Origin: Mesostigma viride
Lineage: Eukaryota; Streptophyta; Mesostigmatophyceae; Mesostigmatales; Mesostigmataceae
Reading direction: 5' to 3'
DNA: 64,000 bases
NCBI GenBank assembly: GCA_009746045.1
Contig: RPFO01001842.1
Coordinates: 1 to 64,000, forward strand
A model generated the notes under the pieces. It was not told the origin of the DNA. It worked only from the letters and a program-made list of their open reading frames with translations, and searched no databases. This document shows, in pieces, positions 22,985-33,758 of the stretch (position 1 is the first letter of the stretch; each line of letters opens with the position of its first letter). The position numbers and the translations under genes were made by a program.

Positions 22985-23972
22985 TTTGGGCACCTAATTC
23001 GACCGTGATCGAATATTGCACAATCGCTTTGTCTTTCTAAGACGCACACACTGATATATTTTCCCGAAGCTATTACGCGCAATATATGACGAGCAAATGC
23101 TCCTCTACGCAACGCAGCCTGGCGGCTGTGCTAAGCCCTGAAAATACAGTTGCTGGTTGTCTCCTTGATACGTCTGCAGCTCCGGCTGCAGCTTCGCCCT
23201 CATGCAGGCCCGGAAGGTAGCGGTGACACTAGTCGCGCACCAGTTGGTGGTTGCCCAGCCCCCCACCTGGCTTGCCGATCGCCATATTTTGCATCGCCGG
23301 CCTTCAGGAGCCTAAACGCAGCCGCGCCCTGACGAAATTGCCCCCTGCCGAGCCGGCCGGGGGTGGAATGAAGTCCACTTTGACGTCACCTCAGCCACAT
23401 TAAAAAATTAAATTAAATTATAACATGCCTCTGTTGGGAGATCATGTAGCACATATTCCATGATGGATGGGTGGGGTGGGAGGATCCGCGTTATCGAACT
23501 AACCTAACTCTAAGCTATCTAGTCTAGAAAATCCTAACTACACTACTCATCAAAACGCCTCCTCCGGACGCTTGGGGCCTCCTCAGCCACATGGTGGACA
23601 AATATTGCTGCCAAGCCGCTCCCACCCACTTTATGCACGCCCCAGGGGTTCTACTACGGGTTGCGCATGCACCTCGCTTCTTGCCCTGTGCCAGCACCTT
23701 TACGTCCACCGGGTCGCCTCATTCTGGACACCTGGCCGCAATTGGTTGGTGCTTACTGGCTGTCACGCCGGATCTGCCCAGCTTCCCTCGCGGCCCCCGC
23801 CTTCAGCTCACCGCCCTCTGCTCCCTCCACGGGCGCTCTGTCGCCGAGATCTGGGCCCCCACTTCCATGAGTTCCACCTCTGAAATCCGCTCCATCATCA
23901 ACCAGGCCCTGCATGCAGCACGTGACACCCCTCGCCGCGCAGATGTGGCGGCCATGGGCGGGTAGTAGTCCC
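22985..23972 (+). mobile_element. L1-ORF1-like repeat family, copy A, 5' part
   Basis: From the TCTTTCTAAGACGCACACACTG leader and the ATG at 23,086 (ACGAGCAAATGC) the sequence follows copies B and C, including the Ser/Ala/Pro-rich N-terminal region and the segment corresponding to the QLAALFS/ISATERPW part. The frame is broken many times and the copy stops near 23,970. Confidence 0.75.
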
Positions 23973-24039
23973 CGTGGAAGATGCAGTGCATGGCAGTACG
24001 TGCACGGGGCCATGTTGGTCCAGTCGCACGGTCGTCGAC

Positions 24040-24700
24040 ATTGAAGGGTTGGGGCCGAAAGCGCGGTACGTCTGCTGGGCGACTATACTGCGTTTGGAAT
24101 CAGGTGATGCCGAGGGCGAAGCCGCAGGAGGAGCCTCGAGTAGACTAGTTACTAACGCTTTAGTAGTGTCACCGCTGCCTGCTAGGCCGCGCGGAACTGC
24201 AGCGGGAGCTGCAGGCCTGCGTATTTTCTTGGCTCATCGCAGCCGCCAGACTGCGTTGCGTAGAGCGTTTGCAAGCTCGTTGTGACTGTATTGCGTTTAC
24301 AATATATTATATATATAGCTAGTTTAATTTATATAATATATATGGAGGGCCAGCGGGCCCCATGGTCGGCGCGGACCTGGACGTCATATTGGCGTCAGCG
24401 CTTGTCGGTGGCGCTGACTCGGGCCATGGCTGACATCATGCTCCGCCGTACGCGGGCTGATTTTGCGGTGCAGCAGGGCTATTAGGTTCCTCCCGTTAGG
24501 CGTTTCCATTGGTCTTATCGTAGTATAGAGCTTTGACATGGCTCTGTATATAGGTTCATAGCTGGGCGTTTGCTTTGGTTTGAGTGATTTCACTCTGCTG
24601 TAAGTAATTATATTTTTAATATATATATAGCTATAGCTTCTGGAAAATATATCAGCGTGTGCGTCTTAGAAAGACGAAGCCATAATTGTGATATATTTGC
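24040..24700 (-). mobile_element. L1-ORF1-like repeat family, inverted 5' fragment
   Basis: Read on minus, this repeats the leader and N-terminal coding part of the same family (CTACGCAACGCAG, then the Ala-rich start and GACACTA) in opposite orientation to the flanking copy. It is split by the LINE tail at 24,343-24,620. An internal inversion or an insertion of a second truncated copy explains it. Confidence 0.65.
24343..24620 (+). mobile_element. REL-type LINE, 3' tail fragment
   Basis: A 5'-truncated copy of the LINE seen at 11.0 and 36.9 kb, here on plus. It holds the last ~45 codons of the ORF (to TAG at 24,485) and the complete 3' UTR ending TAATTATATTTTTAA. It lies between ATATAATATATAT and ATATATATAG tracts, so its target was again an AT dinucleotide run. 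Confidence 0.92.
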
Positions 24701-25607
24701 AGCTCGCCGCCCTGAACGCGCCTGACGTCCGGCCCACTAGATCAACACTCTCTCGGCCAAGGTCAACAACATTGAAGCCAGAGTCGCACAGCCTTACGCT
24801 CCAGCCTCAGTTTACTGCTACGCAAGAGCACATTGCCAGCAAAGTTTCCGAGGCCACAGCCACTGTGGCCACCCGCCAAGTAACCAGCTGGAAGGCCGAG
24901 TCGGCCAAGGCACCGCCGTGAAACTTGAGGCAGTTGCTACCAAGGTAGACGCCCTGGCCACGCAGGTCCCCGAGATCTATTGCCGAGCGAACGGCCACCA
25001 TCGCCGCCCAACAACCTGCTGGTTGGGCTAGAGCGATGACCCCTCGACTCGATCGCGCCTCTTGGGCTGACCTGCTCAAGAGCTAGGCATCCTCTACCAC
25101 AACCCCCATCGGCCATAAAGCTCCAGGAGCTGGAAGACACGCGCGCCGCGAGGCCGCTGACCGCGACCGTCGCGCCGCTGCCGGGTCATCCTCAGGCGCT
25201 TCGACATGCAGCCAGAGGAGACCCCAGACTCTCTTCTCGACGAGCTGAAGAATAAACTCTTGGCGTGCATGGCGCTGCCAGGTGCGACACTGCAGGGCGC
25301 CTACGTACCGCCTGCCCCATCCATATGGGCCACGGCCTTGGCTGGGCCCCCTCCAGTGGTCCTCACCTTCAGCGACATCACAGCCCGCGTTCGGTTCCTC
25401 TCTCGCCGCAAAAAGCTGGTGAACACCTCCTGGTTGCTTGACGACGACCTGACGCCAGCCCAGCAGCAGCAACGCCGCGATCAGTGGCCCGACTACATCC
25501 GCCACAAGACCAACCCCGAGAAGCCCCACGTGTACTGGCGGCCGGGGCGGGGACCTTTACGGCCTGTCAACAAGAAACTGTGGAAGCCCCCTCGGACTCC
25601 CCCGGGA
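24700..25607 (+). pseudogene. L1-ORF1p-like protein, C-terminal part (copy A)
   Basis: Continues copy A: a coiled-coil-like stretch (EHIASKVSEATATVATRQ), then from 25,206 an open frame with VVLTFSDITARVRFLSRRKK, DDDLTPAQQQQRRDQWP and HVYWRPGRGPL. This order (beta strand, basic helix, DDLT-x-QQ-x-RR, W-x-G strand) matches the RRM-CTD layout of L1-type ORF1 proteins, which bind retrotransposon RNA. No reverse transcriptase is attached. It is cut at 25,607 by the piggyBac insertion. Confidence 0.7.
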
Positions 25608-25990
25608 TTAACCCTTAAATGGTGGACATCAACTGGAACCACCGAAACGGACTGAGTTTGGGTATCTTTGTGCGCCTGGCAGCGGTAACTAGCCAAATAA
25701 CATTTTCTGGCCCACCCTTGGAACCAAGCATGCTTTTATATCAAATAATGTTTGGGAAATTTGGTTGGTCACATATCTATGCCCTACACCTGCTATAAAT
25801 AGCACCCCCCTCAGGGGGGTACAGCGCACATGGGGTTCGAGACACATATATTGCATTATGGACCATTTATTCAAATCTGCTGGCCCTGGCCCTTTGAAGG
25901 GAGTTAAAATTATTCACAGGCATGCCATCAATGCATTCACAACATGAAATGTCACAAAACTGTGAACGCTACTAACCAAATGGCCCAAGG

Positions 25991-26020
25991 CAGCTGGCAC
26001 CGTTATAACGGTGCCAGCTG
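25991..26020. repeat. Perfect 30-bp palindrome in piggyBac
   Basis: CAGCTGGCACCGTTA followed directly by its exact reverse complement, with no loop. It lies ~380 bp inside the left end, downstream of the transposase stop. Smaller palindromes TGCCAAGTGGCA and ATGCCCAAATGGGCAT follow at about 26,060-26,105. Confidence 0.95.
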
Positions 26021-26363
26021 ACAGGGGTTAATATGGTAGCATAACAACACAAAACAGGATGCCAAGTGGCATAAAATAGCAAGGGATGCCCAAATGGGCA
26101 TAAAACACCATAATCATGCAATAAAACAAGAGACCATGCCATATAACACATGCCAAGATGCCGCAAGGGGCCAAAATGTCACTAGCGCACGCGTGGTAGC
26201 GCATGCATGACTACCCAAGGGTGTAGCTAACTGTCAAGGCTACCTGGCTATGTGCCAAACTAAGTCAGATTGTGCCTCTGGGTGCATGCGCAGAAACTGC
26301 CTCCTACGAGGCCCTGTCAGCTGGGTGCCAGCTGCCAGCGCACGGGTCGTGCGGCCATTGGCC

Positions 26364-28651
26364 TCAGCCCACGCGCGGCCAGCCGGGCTGCGGGATGACA
26401 GGGGCTGCATGGCACGCTGGCGGCGGTCGTCGCCGTCGATCGAGGCCAGCCAGTGGCCCTGCGTGGAACACGTTCCAGCACGCGCCCGCGCACAGTGCCT
26501 GGTCGCAGTCCTTGCACCAGAAGTTGGTGCGCTTGCGCTCGGGGATCGTGGCGCACACCACACACTGCGCCGCCTCCGTCCACGGGATGCGCTCGGGTAC
26601 GAGGTGGGTGCCGCTGAACCGCCCGTCCAGCCCAGGCTGCATGGTGGGCCTCCGCGATGCGGTCGATGTCCAGCCGGGCGCCATGCCACTGATTGTTCAC
26701 CAGCTGCTGTGAGAGCAAGCTGAGGAACCCCACGTGGGAGAGGCAGTCAGGGCGGTTGGCGCGGGTGAGAGTCTGCAGGATGTAGGCGTTGCCGACCGCG
26801 TTGGCCAGGTGCCCCGTGGCGACCCGGTGCCACCACACCCGCGAGACAAGGGCCTTCTGCAGGTCGTAGTTGCTGGCGAGCTGGTCAAACTTGTCCACTG
26901 CCTTGTAGCAGCTCCAGTACGCGGGAATGAGCGAGGGGGCAGTGACCATGACGCGCTCGTCGCGGCCGCCATGGCGGCTGACCATCTCCTCCTCAAAGGG
27001 GATGCCCTTGGCCAGCACCCACACGAGCTTGCGGTCCTGCCACGCGCACAGGGTCAGCCCATCACGGTTGACAGCCCATGCGTAGTCCCCCTGGACTGGC
27101 CTGCGGGGCATGCGGCGCTTGACCTCGGCGACGGGGATGCCACGGCGGTTGGGGAGCACCGTGCCCACCACACGGTGGCCCATGCGGTGGCACGTCTCAA
27201 TCACCTCGCGCCCGGTGTAGAACCGGTCCATGGCCATGTTGACCCCGTGTGGCAGCGTGCTGGCGAGCTCACTCACCACGTGAAAGGTATGGTTGACCTG
27301 GGGTGCCCAGCTTGTCGTACGTGTTGGCATGGTAGAGGTAGCCGGTGGGCCAGTCGTTCAGGCAATACTGCTTCACGTGGAAGGGGGCAGGCTTGCTCGG
27401 GTTGAAGCACCTTATCGGGCACAGCTTGTGCCTGGATGCGATGCTCCTCTCGTCGATGGCGGCCGCGCTGCCTGGGATGAAGTACTTCTTGTAGGCCACG
27501 TTCAAGATGTCCTCCAGCCACAAGAACTGCCACAGTCGCCACTCGCGTGTCTGCGTGTTGGCGGGGCGCTGGGCAGAGTCCCGGAAGTGTAGGAAGCGTG
27601 TAATTTGCTGAAAGCGCTGAAAGGGCATCACGTGCTGCAGGTTAGCAGCATGAGCAGCACCAAGTGGCTGGCCAGAAAAATAATCAGACCGGGCAGGCAT
27701 GGCCACGAGTGACATGGTCAAGAGGAGGCCCAGCCACTTGCCCAGCTCGTTCATGGAAAGAGGCGACCACTCCCGTGCCCCAGCAGATGCCGTGCGCTGC
27801 TTCTCCTCGGCATAGCGGTTTGTCTCCTTGACAATCCGCTCCAGCACGGGGCCAGGCTGCCAAAACAGCAAGAATAGCTCGAGAGGAGAAAACCTGTAAG
27901 GAACCCCCGGGATGTTCTGATACATCGCCTTGCGCTCACCGTCAACCGGCTCAGAATGCCGCGGGCGGGGAAGTGTTGCAGGATCCGGCGTGCCAGTGCC
28001 GAACACCCACCCATCGTCGCCATCGTCGCCACCATCGGGAGCATCGTCCCCCGCCTCCTCCGCCTCAGCATCGCTGTCAACGAGCTCGGGAACGACGTCG
28101 TCATCGACAGAAGAGTCGCTGGCCTCGGAGTCGGGTTGATCCGGAGGGGGCAGCCGCTGCAGACGCCTCCTTGCAGCAGGCGCGATGGCTGGAGTCTTCC
28201 TCGGGTTGCCTGCACGACACTTGGCACGTTTCTTGACCGGGGAAGTGGAGATATCCTCGCTATCCCCCTCGTCATCCGCCTCGGGCTCCGATGCCGGCTC
28301 CGAGGCATCTGGACCGTCACCTGCGCTCCCACCTTCCTGCCCATCGCTGCCTGCATCCCCTTCCTCCTCTACCTCGTCCTCCGCAGGCCTAGAGGTCTCT
28401 CCTACCTTCCTGAACTGAAAAATCTGCTCTTTTGTCAACTTATATTTGCATGGATCGTCGACAAATTTGCACCATCCGTGATTCTTATCGCGTGTCACCT
28501 CCGCTACATGGCCGTCTAGACGATAATGCGCATGATTCTCACCATATTCTTGCACTGCCCACGGCTCTCCGAAGAAGGCCGGAGGCACTGCCACCTTAAA
28601 TCCAAGTTTCAGTCGAAATGTGGCCAGCAGCTGGCCAGTAGGCGACGCCAT
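26364..28651 (-). pseudogene. piggyBac transposase (DDE_Tnp_1_7), frameshifted
   Basis: ATG at 28,651 (MASPTGQ; codons upstream lack ATG). After a short N-terminal domain come a long acidic, Ser-rich linker and the catalytic core. Core motifs are first Asp in AIDERSIASRHK with FHVKQYCLND, second in NMAMDRFYTGREV, and third in KAVDKFDQLAS. The C-terminus has a Cys-rich cross-brace finger (CVVCATIPERKRTNFWCKDC) typical of piggyBac. The frame breaks at about 27,295 (C4 run) and again near 26,650, so the finger lies in a third frame ending at 26,364. All catalytic Asp residues are present, so the copy may be recently dead or carry consensus errors. Confidence 0.9.
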
Positions 28652-28967
28652 GTCTGTCGAGGTCAAACGTCGTTTCGTCGTCGTGCACGTCTTTTTGCAA
28701 AAAACGCAGATTTTTTTCCCGCCGAAAGTACCCCAGGACCAGGGTACCCCCCTGGGTTTGCCAGATCAGTACTCCCTGGCCAAGTGTCCAAAGTACGGTC
28801 TGAAGTGCTCTACGGAAAGCTGAGATCTAGATCTTTCAATCCCGCCAGGTGGCACCATCAAATTATTTTTGGCGCGGCGCCTGCCAAGGCGCACAAACTC
28901 AGTCCGTTAGAGTGGCGCGAGTTCAACTGGTACCACTAAAACGGACTCAGTACCATTTAAGGGTTAA

Positions 28968-31010
28968 TTAATTAAATAATTAATAAGGAACATAACTCCG
29001 GCCATTGGGAGTATATGTAGCACATAGCCCAGAGAAGGGGCATATGGCCTATCATACATTCTAAGCTACTTCCTGCAAGGGTGGGAATGTAAACGACCCT
29101 TGCTCTAGGTGCACCAGGGCACTTGCAGCCCCATGATCTTCAAGCTATGCCCAGCGAAGGGGGAGCCTGTCATGGGGGGGGAGATCAGCATAGCTAGACA
29201 AAAAAGCTAGGGCATGGCGTCTCAGCAGAGAGTTACTCCCTGCATGGGCACAACATAACTAAATAAAGCTAGGCATCATCTGGAGGGTGGCTCATCATAG
29301 GCACACATGTACATGATTAAATAAAGCGCGTGGCTTAGCTGGGATAGTGCCTCTAGGAGGCGTACATATACATGGCCACGGTCTATCTATTCTACACTAC
29401 TACTGCTGTATTCCCCCAAGCTGGGGCGTCTGGAGTCGCTGGGGCTGCGGGGGTCGCCTGCCAGGGCTTGTGGCCGACGAAGATGGCCACCCCCTTCCAG
29501 TACACCGGCTGCCCCGCCTTGGTCTGCCGGAGCTGGAGGTAGGTCGGCCATAGCTCCCGTCGCCGTTGTTGCTGCGCCAGGGTCAAGTCGTCATCAAGGG
29601 TGAAGAGAGTCTTCTCGAGCCGCTTGCGGCGTCTGAGAAAAGAAATCTTGTCCGCCGGGGTAGGGTTAAAGGTGAGAAGGAGCGGGGGCGCCCCTGCCTT
29701 ACCCCGCGCGCAAGGAAGGCGGTGGGCGATCGACCAGCTCGATCTCACCGTTAAGGCCCATGCGACCAAGGATTTCTCTCTCAAACGCACGCGTAAGCTT
29801 CTCGGAATTCTCACCTTCCTCCATGGTGAAGTTCTTGACAATGACGTTGAGGCTGCGCTTGGCGAGCTCGGCCTCCTCGCGGAGGTCAAGCGTCTGCCGT
29901 TGGAGCTGGGCTGCGACGGCGGAGGTGGTCAGTGGAGGTGGTATGTTGCTTAAGCATGTCCGCCCAGGTGGTGATGGGAGGAGCATCGCCGGCCAGGCCA
30001 GCCGGGGCTGGCTTCAGGCGGCAATGTCCTTCACCGCCTGGGCGGTGAGGCCTGCGGTGTTCTGCAGAACCTCGATAGCGATGGCGTTGGTCGATGTCAC
30101 GGGCTGGTCGATGTCACGGAGCTGGGCGGTGATGGCGTCGGAGGTGCATGGTGGTGGCGGTGGAGGAGGCGAGGAGGGTGGAGGTGGCGGTGGAGATGGT
30201 GGAGGTGGCGGTGGAGAGGAGGGGGAGCTCGGCAGCCAGCGTGCTGCCCATGACCGCCACATCTGCAGCGATGGGGGCCACGTGCTGCTCGAGGGCCTCC
30301 TGGAGGAGTGAGCGGATGGAGGATTCGGTTAAGGTGGTGGTGAGGGGCTTTGGGGGCCAAAGCTTCTCGATGGAGCGTCCAAGGAGGGAAAAGAGAGCGA
30401 ATTGCTGGAGGTGGGGGCGGCGGAGGCTGGGAAAGTGGTCGAAAGAGGAGACGTGATTCTGGCGAGGATCAAAGAGGCGACCTCGGATGAAGAGCTGCTT
30501 GCACAATTCAACAAGCTGCGAGGCGTGTGATGACTGTGATCCAAAAACACGCAGCCCAGGATGTGTTCCTCGGTGAACTTGTCCAAGAAGTCGGGCTGGC
30601 GGGCTTCGGCTACAAATTCGATCTCGACCCAGCTCGGCTCGGCAGGGCGACTGCGCTTGGGTTCAGGCGACGCTGCTGGCGAGGCGGGCTCAGCAGGGGG
30701 CTGGGCGACCACTAGAGCTTGGCTAGTGGCGCCGCTGCCTTCTGGGCCGGTTGGCGAAGCTGCAGCCGGGGCTGCAGACGTATTTTCATTGCTGAGCGCA
30801 GCCGCCAGGCTGCGTTGCGTCGAGAGGCGTTTGCTCATCGTATATTGCGTAATAGCTTCGGAAAATTATATCAGCATGTGCGTCGTAGAAAGATCGACGC
30901 GTCGATTGTGATATTCACGGCTAAATTCGGTGCTCAAACGTGAAAGTTATGTCAGAGCTCCGCCGTCAGCCATGGCTACCTCGTGGCTGCATATGATACA
31001 CCCCCGGGAT
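28968..31010 (-). mobile_element. L1-ORF1-like repeat family, copy B
   Basis: Read on minus it starts near 31,005 with CCACGAGGTAGCCATGGCTG and ACGGCGGAGCTC, then a leader with CACAATCGACGCGTCG, the ORF from 30,838, and a ~400-bp tail 28,975-29,395 (GGAACATAACTCC...GGGAGTATATGTAGCACATA). It is the most complete continuous copy of the family in the window. Confidence 0.8.
29392..30838 (-). pseudogene. L1-ORF1p-like RNA-binding protein (copy B)
   Basis: ATG at 30,838 (MSKRLSTQRSLAAAL). Domain order: Ser/Ala/Pro-rich N-terminus; a helical part (LFSLLGRSIEKLWPP); a possible coiled coil (SAVAAQLQRQTLDLREEAE); then LNVIVKNF...EREILGRMGL, PPLLLTFNPTPADKISFLRR, TLDDDLTLAQQQRRRELWP and QPVYWKGVAIFVG. 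The last blocks match the RRM plus C-terminal domain of L1-type ORF1 proteins. At least four frame changes separate 30,329-30,838, 30,114-30,506, 30,014-30,262 and 29,392-29,986. No second ORF with reverse transcriptase is near, so the family is either non-autonomous or these are ORF1-only derivatives. Confidence 0.7.
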
Positions 31011-31084
31011 AGAGCACTCAATATAGTTGTCTAGATGGGAGCAATCGATCAATTAATTAGGCATTACAGCATGCACTTGAAATG

Positions 31085-31486
31085 ATATTAGCGCACAGCG
31101 TTATAGTATACCTGAAGTCAATTAGCTCTGGCACCTTGTGGTCATCAGCTTGCGCCTTAATTAGCCGACATCTTGAGCCCACCTCACGTTTGTAGCATAT
31201 AAGCTATGTGTCAGCCTACCTATGGTATTAATTAATGCTCCGTGACTCCCCAACGGGAGCACGAGTCTAATTAATTAATTATGGTATTGCACTGGTTGTA
31301 TTGCACCCACAGTGTTGCGCCCCGGCATATATGATGCACCATGCTAGGTGGCGAGAGCGCTCTGTGGCCTGCCCACTTGCGGCAGTGAGAGAAGCTAGGG
31401 CGCCCTCCCTCCTTCTCGCTGTGTATATAGGGTTGAAGGTTCCTTTACTCTGTATTGGTACCCACGTGACGCAGTCACGTTCTTAT
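31085..31486 (+). repeat. Dispersed LTR-like repeat, copy 1
   Basis: Shares a long collinear stretch (GCACCCAC, CTGTGGCCTGCCC, GTGAGAGAAG, GGTTGAAGGTTCCTT, GGTACCCACGTGACGCAGTCACG) with 55,570-55,870 inside a ChlH intron. TGTATATAGGG at 31,421 could be a TATA box, so it may be a solo LTR or the promoter part of an unknown element. Confidence 0.65.
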
Positions 31487-31490
31487 TAAT

Positions 31491-32411
31491 TAATTCATTC
31501 ATTCATTCATTCATTCATTCATTCATTCATTCATTCATTCATTCATTCATTCATTCATTCATTCATTCATTCATTCATTCGTTCGTTCGTTCGTTCGTTC
31601 GTTCGTTCGTTCGTTCGTTCGTTCGTTCGTTCGTTCGTTCGTTCGTTCGTTCGTTCGTTCGTTCGTTCGTTCGTTCGTTCGTTCGTTCGTTCGTTCGTTC
31701 GTTCGTTCGTTCGTTCGTTCGTTCGTTCGTTCGTTCGTTCGTTCGTTCGTTCGTTCGTTCGTTCGTTCGTTCGTTCGTTCGTTCGTTCGTTCGTTCGTTC
31801 GTTCGTTCATTCATTCATTCATTCATTCATTCATTCATTCATTCATTCATTCATCATTCATTCATTCATTCATTCATTCATTCATTCATTCATTCATTCA
31901 TTCATTCATTCATTCATTCATTCATTCATTCATTCATTCATTCATTCATTCATTCATTCATTCATTCATTCATTCATTCATTCATTCATTCATTCATTCA
32001 TTCATTCATTCATTCATTCATTCATTCATTCATTCATTCATTCATTCATTCATTCATTCATTCATTCATTCATTCATTCATTCATTCATTCATTCATTCA
32101 TTCATTCATTCATTCATTCATTCATTCATTCATTCATTCATTCATTCATTCATTCATTCATTCATTCATTCATTCATTCATTCATTCATTCATTCATTCA
32201 TTCATTCATTCATTCATTCATTCATTCATTCATTCATTCATTCATTCATTCATTCATTCATTCATTCATTCATTCATTCATTCATTCATTCATTCATTCA
32301 TTCATTCATTCATTCATTCATTCATTCATTCATTCATTCATTCATTCATTCATTCATTCATTCATTCATTCATTCATTCATTCATTCATTCATTCATTCA
32401 TTCATTCATTA
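31491..32411. repeat. 0.9-kb tetranucleotide array, (ATTC)n with a central (GTTC)57 block
   Basis: 31,491-31,580 is ATTC, 31,581-31,808 is an uninterrupted GTTC block (228 bp, 57 units), and 31,809-32,411 is ATTC again with one 1-bp phase slip near 31,853. The minus ORFs reading N-E-R-T repeats are artefacts of this array. Confidence 0.98.
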
Positions 32412-33758
32412 ATTGCGGTATTCAAGGCCGACGTCAAGCCACGAGCCACGAGGTAGCCATGGGTGACGGCGGAGCTCATGAATAACTTTCACGTTTGAGC
32501 ACCGAATTTAGCCGTGAATATCACAATCGACGCGTCTTTCTACGACGCACATGCTGATATACTTTTCCGAAGCTATTACGCAATATACGATGAGCAAACG
32601 CCCATCGACGCAACCCAGCCTGACGGCTGCGCTCGGCAATGAAAATACATCTGCAGCTTCGGCTGCAGCTTCGCCCTCAGGCCCGGCAGGCAGCGGTGAC
32701 ACTAGTCGCGCACTGGTGGTCGCCCAGCACCCTCCCGGGCTTCCTGCCTAGCCTTCAGCCTCGCCCGAGCCCAAACGCAGCCGCCCAACCGAACCTAGCT
32801 GGTCTGAGGACGACTTTGACGTTGACGAGTTATTTTCAATCTTCGACGTCAACAGACCCGGCTATTTCGACAGGGCACCCATCCGGATCCTGGAGCTTTT
32901 TTTTTATTGGTCGTATGCCTCCCTTTTCAACCTGTGCCAGCGCCTCCAACGCCATAAATGCTTCCGCATGCAGCCAGTCTGATGGCAGTTCCAGCCCCGT
33001 GCACTGACCTGTCTGGCTGGACGCGACCGCGCCTTCAGCTTGCCGCCCTCTTTTCCATCCTTCAGCGCCGTGCCACGGACGTCTGGCGCCCCACCCCCCT
33101 GACCGAATCCACCCTCCTCCTCTACCTCAACGAAGCCCTCTCACAGCACGTGACGCCCCTAGCTGCAGATGTGGCAGCTGTGAGTCGCACGCTGGCTGCT
33201 GAGCTCCCCACCATCCCCACCGCCACCGCCACCCTCCTCGCCTCCACCCCCCCCCTCCCTCCGCCTCCACCGACGCTGGCATCACCACCGAGCCGCTCCG
33301 CGACATTGACCAGCGCCTTAAGGACAATGCAATCGCCATCGAGGTCCTGCAAAACACCGCAGGCCTCACCGCCCAGGCGGTGAAGGACATTGCCGCCAAG
33401 CCAGCACCGGCTGGCCTGGCCGGCGATGCTCCTTCCATCCCGACCTGGGCGGACATGCTTAAGCAGCTCACGCCATGGCATTGCCACCTCCATGCACCAC
33501 CTCCGCCGTCGCAGCACAGCTCCAGCAGCAGACGCTCGACCTCCGCGAGGAGGCCGAGCTCGCCAAGCGCAGCCTCAACGTCATTGTCTTGAAAGAACTT
33601 CGACATGGAGGAAGGTGAGAATTCCGAGAAGCTTGCAGTTTGAGAGAGAAATTCTTAGTCGCATGGGCCTTACTGGTGAGATCGAGCTGGTTGCCCACCG
33701 CCTCCCCCGGCCGCGCGCGGGGTAAGGCAGGGGCGCCCCCGCTCCTTCTCACCTTTAA
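32412..33758 (+). mobile_element. L1-ORF1-like repeat family, copy C, 5' part
   Basis: Starts beside the tetranucleotide array with CCACGAGCCACGAGGTAGCC, ATGGGTGACGGCGGAGCTC and ACTTTCACG, then the same leader as copy B and an ATG at 32,590 (MSKRPSTQPSLTAAL). The coding frame is broken repeatedly but keeps the helical, coiled-coil (REEAELAKRSLNVIV-like) and RMGLTGEIELV blocks. A TTAA insertion interrupts it at 33,758 and it resumes at 35,448. Confidence 0.8.

Larger units (their letters stand above)
25608..28967 (-). mobile_element. piggyBac transposon, complete ends with TTAA duplication
   Basis: TTAA at 25,608-25,611 and at 28,964-28,967 bracket 3,352 bp that start CCCTTAAATGGT and end ACCATTTAAGGG, a 12-bp perfect terminal inverted repeat. 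Both ends also carry the subterminal word AACGGACTGAGTTTG (inverted, 40-80 bp inside). TTAA target, CCC/GGG ends and the encoded transposase all fit piggyBac. It was inserted between copy A and the tail of copy B of the L1-ORF1-like family. Confidence 0.95.

Noticed and set aside
31571-31814. ORFs encoding (Asn-Glu-Arg-Thr)n
   Set aside because: Direct translation of the GTTC tetranucleotide array, present in more than one frame. No gene context.
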